Positions 55,931 to 64,000 of a stretch of 64,000 bases of DNA are shown here, in pieces. Below the pieces are notes generated by a model. The model did not search any database. It had not been told where the DNA came from and saw nothing but the letters and a program-made list of their open reading frames with translations. Each line of letters opens with the position of its first letter. Position 1 is the stretch's first letter. Made by a program: the position numbers and the translations under genes. The stretch spans positions 440,943,531-441,007,530 of the forward strand of contig CM077665.1 in the NCBI GenBank assembly GCA_039707655.1. The letters are read 5' to 3'. This stretch comes from Elymus sibiricus (taxonomy: Eukaryota > Streptophyta > Magnoliopsida > Poales > Poaceae).

Positions 55931-56911
55931 AATGTCAGGCTATCACGAGGAAGAAGTGTGAGTAGTGAATTACAAAACCGTACTCTTTCTTTCCCGTCTC
56001 ATAAGGCGACTAGGGCAAATCCTTCCCCCACTCAACCAATCTCTATCGGCAAGCCCGTGGATTCGTATTGCCCGTCATTCTGAGAGCCGGAGGCGGTGAG
56101 GAGAATCCTGATGCCTCGGCTCAGGCTAGTATATACGTTTAGATTTTAGTCCTCGCAACGATGATGGTCAGATGGATAGCGACACTTCTTCGAGTCATTG
56201 CTTCAATCGTTCTCAAAGTTCGTCCAATGGAATGGAGTAGACAACGTTCCAGTGCAGATTCCTGCCAGCTCCTCGGGCGGGCAAGGTTAGGATTTCTTGT
56301 CGTGCGTACCCGACAACGAGATTTGATGGAACATTCTTTAGATCGTTTAAAGGGTTCGGGGGCACCGACTGTAGCTCCGATGCATTGGTCCTTAGGGGAA
56401 CATGCACGAAGATTTCCCTGTTGTCATCGACAAGGTAAGGCTAGCTTCGGTATGGGACGGTGACAACAGCGTGTTCTCACGGCGACAATGGTCATGCTCC
56501 TTGATGTAATGTTACTAGGACTACAGCAAAAGATCAAGGCCCGTGAGCCGTTTGTGATTGATGTAACAACAAAATTGCGCATCAAACAAACGCCTCCGGT
56601 CGCTCCTGTGCGGGTAACACGGGCGAACGCCCCAACCCTAGCCACCGCCGAAGGACGCCGCAAGGTGAAGCCTCTTGACATATGGTGGTGGTGGGGCCCT
56701 TTGCTCGCAACTTGTGGCGGCCCTCGAGCACGGCAAGAGCTGCTGTGTGGTCAAGCTTGTTGGCCCAAAATCTGGTGTTTGAATCCGCCTGTTGCGCTTC
56801 CTCGTCGGCGTCGTGGGGCTCGACGCGCGGGTACCGACCTGCGAGCTGGTGGGGGGGCACTTCGTGTGCATGAGCGCGCGCTCTCGATTGTAGCTCCCAT
56901 GACTGTATGCC
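55931..56911. other. Unassigned stretch between LINE and LTR segments
   Basis: This stretch contains CCCGTCTCATAAGGCGACTAG near 55998 and a GC-rich block at 56590-56900 with overlapping frames and no recognisable domain. It might derive from a LINE leader or ORF1, but no zinc knuckle is visible. Confidence 0.35.
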
Positions 56912-57457
56912 TGATACATCTCTGACGTATCTATAATTTTTTCTTATTTTATGTTATTGTCATACCACTTTTACATATTTGTGACATCAATTTATATTAT
57001 TTTTTCTGGACTAATCTATTAATCTAGTGTCCAGTGTTAGTTTCTGTTTTTCGAATATTTTTTCTTTTAAAAAAACTAATATCTAGGAAGGTCAAAATAC
57101 CTTGGCGATTTCATATGATTTTTCTGGAATATATGTGATTTGTTTTCGGCGAAGGAATCAACGCAAGATGGTGCCCGAGGGCCCCAAACTGCCAGGTGGC
57201 GCGACTACCATTGGTCGTGCCATGGGGCCATGTGCATGCTATGGATGTTATTTGCATGCCCTTCTTTCGCCGCAGCAAAGCTAGTCTTATAAAAAAATCC
57301 CCTCAAAATTTCATCTAGGGGACAGAGAGAAACATAGGAGGGGAGATCCAATCTTGGAGGGGCTCCCGCTCTACGGGAGCCATGGAGGCCAAGGACTAGA
57401 GGAGGGAAACCTCCTCCCATCTAGGGGACGACATACCAAGAAGAAGGAGGAGGAGGC
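56912..57457 (-). repeat. Truncated inverted LTR fragment
   Basis: The plus strand begins TGATACATCTCTGACGTATC, the reverse complement of a cereal LTR 3' end. From about 57120 it matches the reverse complement of 58330-58810: GGAATATATGTGA, GCCCTTCTTTCGCCGCAG, TCCCCTCAAAATTTCA, GGGAGCCATGG and CTCCTCCCATCTAGGGGA are shared. The start of the LTR is missing. It abuts the forward copy at 57458 without a spacer. Confidence 0.7.
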
Positions 57458-58449
57458 TGATAACCCACAAGTGTAGGGGGGCGTTTGTAGCCTTTTTCGA
57501 TAAGTAAGAGTGTCGAACCCAACGAGGAGCTAAAGGTAGAATTAATATTCTCTCAAGCTCTATCGACCACCGATACAACTCTACGCACGCTAATGCTTAC
57601 TTTACCTAGAACAAGTATGAAACTATTTTGTAGGTGTAAAGATAAGTTTGCAAGAACAAAAGTAGGAGTACTTAGCTAGAATAAAACTACGGATACTTTG
57701 CAAGATAATAGAAAGCTTTTGTAAGAGAAAGATTTGTCCATAGGCAATCGATAACTAGACCGGTAATCATTATTGCAGTTTTATATGAGGGAGAGGCCAC
57801 TGCTAGCATGTCATCCCTTACTTGGAATTATATGCACTTATGATTGGAACTACTAGCAAGCATCCACAACTACTGACGTTCATTAAGGTAAAACCCAACC
57901 ATCGCATTAAGATATATTGGTCCCCCTTCAATCTCGTACGAATCAATTTCTATGTTAGGAAGAAGCTTATGTCACTCTCACACTCCAATGCATAGTCCTA
58001 TCAATATACAACTAACCCTATGGTGTGATCCATGTGCGATCTCATAGGATGGGCACCAAAGGACAGCACCAAAATAAAACATACAACTCAAGCCAATCAC
58101 GATCATCAGTCAACCCAAAGGACAAAAGAAATCTACTCAAACATAATAGGATAGACACACATCATTGGGTAATAATATATAACATTAAGAACCATGTTTA
58201 ATTAGAGATTACAGTGGAGAAAAGAGGAGTTACACCGCTGCATAGAGGGGGAGAGAGTTGGTGGTGACGGCGTCAAAGTTGTTTGTGTAGATCGCCGTCA
58301 CGATGGTTGTCCCGACGGTGTTCCGGCGCCACCGAGAAAGAGCCCCCCTCCTTCTTCTTCTTCCTTGGTCTTCCCCTAGATGGGAGGAGAGTTTCCCCTC
58401 TGGTCCATGGCCGCCATGGCTCCCAGAGGGCAAGAGTCCCTTCGAAATT

Positions 58450-58521
<72 letters not shown>

Positions 58522-58821
58522 CTCTCCCTGTTTTCGCGACTATTTTCTGACCCCTTCACCGTTTCTTAAATATCCGTAGATCCGTAACTCCGATTGGGCT
58601 GAAATTTTGAGGGGATTTTTCTCGGGAAAATATATTTCCTGCGGCGAAAGAAGGGCACCAACCGACTTACGAGGTGTTCCTAAGCCATCAGGGCGCAGCC
58701 ACTCCCTCGTCGCACCTTATTGGCTTGGGACCACCTCGGGCACCGCGTTGTGCTGATTCTTCTTCCCAAAATTCACATATATTCCAAAAAAATCTCCGTA
58801 AATTTTTCTCGTGTTTGGACT
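57458..58821 (+). repeat. Forward LTR segment, interrupted at its 3' end
   Basis: It begins TGATAACCCACAAGTGTAGG, a start shared by abundant Triticeae LTRs. It runs without coding domains to about 58821, where a second LTR element begins. The expected 3' terminus (ending in a GACGTATCA-like string) is not present, so the younger element at 58822 seems to have inserted into it. The segment contains the (TC)n microsatellite. Confidence 0.7.
58453..58517 (+). repeat. (TC)n microsatellite
   Basis: An uninterrupted run of about 32 TC units. Apparent Leu-Ser or Arg-Glu repeat peptides across it are translation artefacts. The inverted copy at 57320 has only a short GAGAGAAAC at this place, so the run expanded in this copy. 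Confidence 0.95.
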
Positions 58822-61800
58822 TGTAACAGCCCGAGACCGACGACCGAGAAGATTCCCCTTTTATTCCATTGTCGTCGTGTGATTCGCTTGGTTGTCGCAT
58901 TCATCATCGCATAATTCGCATCATCTGCATAGCATCGTCACTCGTTTTTTGGAAACTTGCATCCTTTCGTAGTTGCCGGTTCTCTCCATTTTCGTCGACG
59001 ACCGTTTCGAAACCAACCACACACGCACGTGCCCGCGGCATCGATAAAATATTGTTTTCAAAGCGCGCGAAAAATATTCTCGGATTGGGTCGAAGGTTGG
59101 CATGCGGTCTTGTTATATTGTAGGTAGACCGCCTGCCAAGTTTTGTCGCAATCAGAGTTCGTTTGATAACCGAACGGTCGACCGTAGCGGCACCGTCATC
59201 GGTTTATTATCGCACGTTTTCGGTGTTTTAAAACTTGTCACGGGCTGCCATCCATTCCCTCTCATCCCCACCAAGCCCCTCTGCACAGCCCATCGCAGCC
59301 CACCGCAGCCCACCTAAACCTCCCCCGCGACCGGAGCCGTCCGATTGCGATCGAACGGCTCGAACCGCCCCAAAACCACAAACCCTAGCCAAAACTGTTA
59401 TATATAGACGTGCTCCCGTCCAAAAATGGCCTCTCCCACCTCCTTCCTCGAAATCCGCACCAAGCCAGCCGCCGGTCGCCACTTGTCGCCGTCAGATCGC
59501 GCGCGCCGCCCCCTGAGCCGCCCCTCCAGCCAACCGGGGTGAGCCACGTCGCCCCGCAGCCCCCAGCCGCCGCCCGGGCTCGAACCAGGCCCTCCCGGGC
59601 CCGACCTAGCCCGCCGCCGCCCGCGCAGCCAAGCCCGAACCGGCCCGCGCCTCGCCGCTCGCCAGCGCCTCCCCGTCGGAGCGCTCCCCCGCCGTCGCCT
59701 CGCCTCCCCGCCGGCGAGCGCTCGCCACCCAGCGTCTCCGTTGCCGGCCGGAGACTCGCCGTCGCCCCCCGCCGGACAGCGCCGCCCTGCCTTTGCCCCG
59801 AGCCATCGCCGGCCTCCCCTCGCCCCTCCTCGCGGCGCCATGGCCGGCCCCGAGCTCGCCCCGCCACGGGAGCTCGCCGCTGCTGCCGCCGGGCTGCCCC
59901 CGGCCAGATCCGGGTCAGCGCCCCCGGATCCGCCCCGTCCCGGCTCCCTCCGAGCCTTCTCGCCGCGCTGCTCGCGCCGCCGTTGGGGTCCAGATCGGGA
60001 CGGCCCCGTCCCTGGATGGCCGCGATCGTTTAACCAAATGCGGACCCCTCCGTCCCGCTGGATCTCCCCGTCCCGATTTCCCCGAGGTGATTTTTTACAC
60101 TAAGTCCCTGGAAGTGCATGTTTATCATCATGATGGCATTTTAAACATGTCATAACTTTGTGCACGTTTGCCCGATGAAAATAAGTTATATATGTAAATT
60201 GATCTATTTTTTGAGCTCTTCGTGATGGTTGCATTTGCATGAGTATTAGGATGCATTTGCTTGCTGTAATCTCTATTGCAAAAGTGCATCCCATCGTAGG
60301 TCGTAAACTGATATTTTCTTCAAACTTGCGTGGATGATTGCATCATATCCATAGGTCTTTTGCATATGTTTTCTTCATGAGTATTGCCCTAGTTGATGTC
60401 TACTTTGATGCCATGCCTCTGGTTGCCATGTAGAAGTTCTTTATCATGTCAATTTCTTGCTCTCAAGTAGCTATCACGTTAAAACTGAAATCTGTTAACG
60501 ATGAGTTCCGTTTTGTGGGCATCATATTAAGCAAACCATGCATCCTATGTAATTGTGCCAATGGAATGATTCGAAGTGTGTCATGTATACTTGCTGTTAG
60601 AGTCCTTGACATGCCTATAAATGATTGCTATGCTACTGTTATTGCCATGTCTACATGCCTAATCAAATTGCCGTTTTGGGAGATAGCTAAATTTCACTAA
60701 GTCTGAAACTGTTATTTTGTTGCCATGTCGCCATGAGATTTGCTATTGATCTAGGAGTCTTTTGTGGTTGCTCCCATGTAGTCTTTTGTTAAGCATGTTG
60801 TTGTCTACCAGGTTGTGTCTTTTGATGCCATGTATAGGATTTGCATCATGGATATCTCTGTTGTCCAATATGTCAATCTGTTAAAAACTGATGCACTTGT
60901 CTACTCTAAATTTCACTTAAGTCTGAGAATCTGTTTTCTTCATAATGCCATATTGTGTTGATGCTAGCCATGATTCTATGCATAATTAGACCTTGCCACC
61001 ATGGTATGAATTGCAGTGCGTCATGTCCTCTACTATGCTGTAGATTTTCATGCCATAATATGCCCTGTAGCATATAGTTTTATTGCTGCCAATATGCTTT
61101 CGTGAAAATCTGCTTTGCTCAAACCTGATATTTTCACTAAGTCCTAATCTGCTATATTTTATTGCCATGTTGTGAGCTTCCTACCATGTGTTCCATGACT
61201 CTTTTGAGTATGATATGTGAAGATGAAATGAAGTGTGTGTTATATGATACTGCCCCATGCTTAGTTTGTGCATTTTAGATTATTGTAACTTGTTGTTTTC
61301 ATGCGTGCAATATGCCATGTTGCTGTTTTGGGCAGATTAGCACTAAAACTTGTGTTGGTTGTTGTGGTTGACCCGTAGCTCCGTTTTGGTCATGCCATAT
61401 ATGAAACTTGCTTAGAATCTCATGTAGTTTCATAATATCTTGTTGCATACATGATTTAACATGTTTGTGGTGGTTGTTTGCATGCATTTTGCATTCATGA
61501 CATATGCATCTTGTGTTGATCATATCTTTTAGGCCGTAGCTCCGTTTTATATGATCTATATATGTAAATCGACTAGAATGACGAGTAGAATCGCATTCTG
61601 CACTTTATTTCCCTGTTTAATAAATATAAAACATGGTTAGTTCAGATCTGTACCAATTTCGAAATTAACATATGGGGTCATTTCGGAAAATGCTATATGT
61701 TGTTTCCGGCCTCATTTAAACTTGCCTAGATGTGTAGTTTACTGATGCTTCACCTCTTGCCATGTTTAACAACATTTAATATTGTCGTGTACCTAAACGA

Positions 61801-63753
61801 GAGTGAACTAAATATTCGAATGTGGAGTTTCATCAATATGCAACTCGTTGCATATTGAGCTTCACTTAATGTGTAGAAGTTGATTGTTGTGCTTGCCATG
61901 TCATGCATAACATGCATCATATTTGAAGAGCATCATGTCATGCATATGTCGTGGTGTATTGTGTGTTGATTGTGTTCCCGATTTGCTTCTTCTCGATAGA
62001 GTTCCGAAACCGCTTCGGAGTGTGAGGATCCGTTCGACTACGTTGGTTCGTCTTCTTCATGGATTCGTTCTTCTTCCAAGCGGGATCTCAGGCAAGATGA
62101 TCATTTCCCTGGATACCATTACTATCATTGCCATGCTAGATGTCTCGTTCTATCGCTGTCTCGCTACCTACCACTTGTATGTCTTGCCTCCCAAATTGCC
62201 ATGAAAAGCCTCTAACCTCTCCACATGCCAGCAAACATTGTTTGGCTATGTTACTGCTTGCTCAACCCTTCTTATAGCGTTGCTAGTTGCAGGTGCATGT
62301 TTCCATGTGCCAACATGGATATCCTTTTGATATATCACAATATTATTGCTATTTAATTTAATGCACATATATACTTGGTAAAGGGTGGAAGGCTTGGCCT
62401 TTTGCTTGGTGTTTTGTTCCACTCTTGCCGCCCTAGTTACTTGTGTACCGGTGTTATGTTCCATATTTTGAGCTCCTAACATGCCTGGGGTTGTTATGGG
62501 GACCCCCTTGATTTTCGTTTTAGGATAAAACTTGTCTGGCAAGGCCCAACATTGGTACTACATTTGCCTAATAACTAATAAACCTACATAGGGAGTAATT
62601 AACCCAAGGATCTTTAATCAACAACCCGGGTCAGTGCTTCATGAGTGTTGGTCCAAACTAGAGTCTTGTGCGGGGCCAACCCGGGGCAACTCGGGTGATG
62701 TCTATCAGGCCACTGTACGCTGCGCTCATCCGGCCGTGTCCTGAGAACGAGATACGCGGCTCCTATCGGGTTCGTCGACACGCCGGGCGGCCTTGCTAGA
62801 TTTGTTTTACCTTTCTCGAACGTCTTGTGCGAGGAATTCCGAAAATACTTCGGGCTATCTCGAGGTTGCGGTTTTCTAGTGTAATTGCCTAGGAAGATCA
62901 CGAGATTCGTGGTCGAGGTTATTCCCGCGGCGTGGTTAGTTTGTGATGGATGAGTTGGAGCACCCCTGCAGGGTTAAATCTTTCGGAAAGCCGTGCCCGC
63001 GGTTACGTGGCAACTTGGAAACTTTGTTTAACACCCGGTCATAGCAAACTTGAAGTAAACTCAAATAAAATACACCAACCGTGTGCGTAACCGTGACTGT
63101 CTCTTCTCGTGATTTCTGAACCGAGAGAGAACACGGTGGGGTTATGTTTGACGTAAGTAGGTGTCCAGGATCTCTTAGAGATCATTACTAGTTCACGTCC
63201 GTTTATGCGACGATCATCCCCCTTTATTCTTGTATACTCGTAAGTTAGCCACTCAAATAAATGCTTAGTTGCTTGCTGCAGCCTCACCACTTGACCTTAC
63301 CTTACCCATTAAGCTTTAATAGTCTTGATACCCTTGGAAATGAGATTGCTGAGTCCCCGTGGCTCACAGATTACTACAACAACAGTTGCAGGTACAGGTA
63401 GTGCGATGCTTTGACGTGAGAGCGATGCTTTGTTTGATTTGGAGTTCTTCTTCTTCTTCATCGATCTAGGATGGGTTCCAGGCGGCAGCCTGGGATAGCA
63501 AGGATGGATGTCATTTTATCGTTTGTTTTCGTCCGTAGTCGGACCCTGCTCTTCTGTACGATGTTTGGATATGTTGTTGTATTGATGTGAGATTAATGTA
63601 GCTTGTGACGAGTGTAAGCCAATTCCATATACTCATCTCTTCTTTACATGTACTTGTAATGATATCCATTCTTGCGAAACGATGAGATGCGCTTCTATCC
63701 CTGTCGAGGACCTCGAGCCAAAATAAGGATAGGATCGCATCTTGGGCGTGACA
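58822..63753 (+). repeat. Very long 5' LTR (about 4.9 kb) of an LTR retrotransposon
   Basis: The segment starts TGTAACAGCCCGAGACCG and ends ATCTTGGGCGTGACA, followed two bases on by a primer site. A TATA box (TTATATATAG) is at 59398-59407. After it comes a strongly GC-rich leader (about 59450-60070), then 3.6 kb of AT-richer sequence in which the words TTGCCATGT and CGTAGCTCCGTTTT recur. No protein domain is recognised. The GC-rich frames are Pro/Ala/Arg composition effects. The interior and the second LTR lie beyond the window. The family is not named here, and the length points to a Ty3-gypsy group with giant LTRs. Confidence 0.8.
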
Positions 63754-63756
63754 AGT

Positions 63757-63768
63757 TGGTATCAGAGC
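63757..63768 (+). other. Primer binding site, initiator Met tRNA
   Basis: TGGTATCAGAGC is the perfect plant initiator methionine tRNA primer site. It lies three bases after the LTR end at 63753. Confidence 0.92.
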
Positions 63769-64000
63769 CTGTACCGACCTAGGAGCCCCCTTGATTGATC
63801 GAACCTTGGCCGAGTCGAGTCTAGTGAAAAACTATTTTGAGTCTAGTTATATCGGAGAGTAGGTTTCTTTTACTCCTCTTCTATGCTCTGGTGAGGTATT
63901 CGACTTAGAAATTTTGATTCCACTCCTCTTCTCGCTCAATTTTTTTAGGATCACACGCGTATTTTGGAAACTATATGATGCCGATGTGAAGGAATTCTGT
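63769..64000 (+). other. Start of the retrotransposon interior
   Basis: The last 232 bases are the leader of the element whose LTR is 58822-63753. No gag start is visible before the window ends. Confidence 0.6.

Noticed and set aside
58230..58579. Arg-Glu or Leu-Ser repeat peptides
   Set aside because: They are translations of the (TC)n microsatellite.
59228..60155. Overlapping frames of 80-207 codons on both strands in a GC-rich block
   Set aside because: They lie inside the leader of the very long LTR. All frames are open together because of GC bias and none has a recognisable motif.

Overview
This window reads as nuclear DNA of a grass of the wheat tribe (Triticeae). The evidence is an Angela/BARE-type Ty1-copia element and an Au-like SINE fragment, GT-AG introns, and a gene closely resembling rice HMA5. 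Only three host genes look intact: an AT-hook (AHL/PPC) protein, a glutathione peroxidase and a P1B copper ATPase. Most of the rest is nested transposable elements. Family names come from recalled similarity, not a search. Boundaries and target-site duplications (TSDs) were read directly from the bases.

Layout. 1-5870: 5' part of a minus-strand Angela-like copia element, with its LTR, primer site and a frameshifted gag-pol. 5871-12245: two more LTR-type segments around a long Cys/His/Met-rich reading frame with no recognised domain. 12246-21060: a NAM-associated/Myb-like ORF remnant split by a complete non-autonomous LTR element (12834-19012, TSD CTATG) and by a LINE-type insertion (19096-20902, 16-bp TSD). 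21417-21657: Au-like SINE. 22057-24678 (+): AHL gene. 25407-26996 (-): glutathione peroxidase. 27703-28381: hAT-type element. 29729-31270: solo LTR (TSD CATGC) inside a degenerate reading frame. 33337-38518 (-): copper ATPase in six exons. 38963-42297: Helitron-like element carrying a Miro GTPase exon. 42394-43655: Harbinger-like element. 43660-44740: LINE fragment. 46741-47100 (-): a second copy of the ATPase first exon, with its own TATA box. 47562-49342: 5'-truncated LINE. 50467-53327: a Helitron cluster. 53340-55930: LINE ORF2. 56912-58821: inverted LTR segments. 58822-63753: an approximately 4.9-kb LTR followed by a primer site.

Three observations stand out. First, the ATPase locus has two equivalent first exons, each with a TATA box and each ending in the same splice phase. 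This may be an alternative-promoter arrangement or a stranded duplicate. Second, four different LTRs each carry a cluster of short palindromes just upstream of the TATA box, with a different motif in each. Third, 8660-11529 holds a roughly 955-codon, nearly open Cys/His-rich frame where a retrotransposon would normally carry gag-pol.
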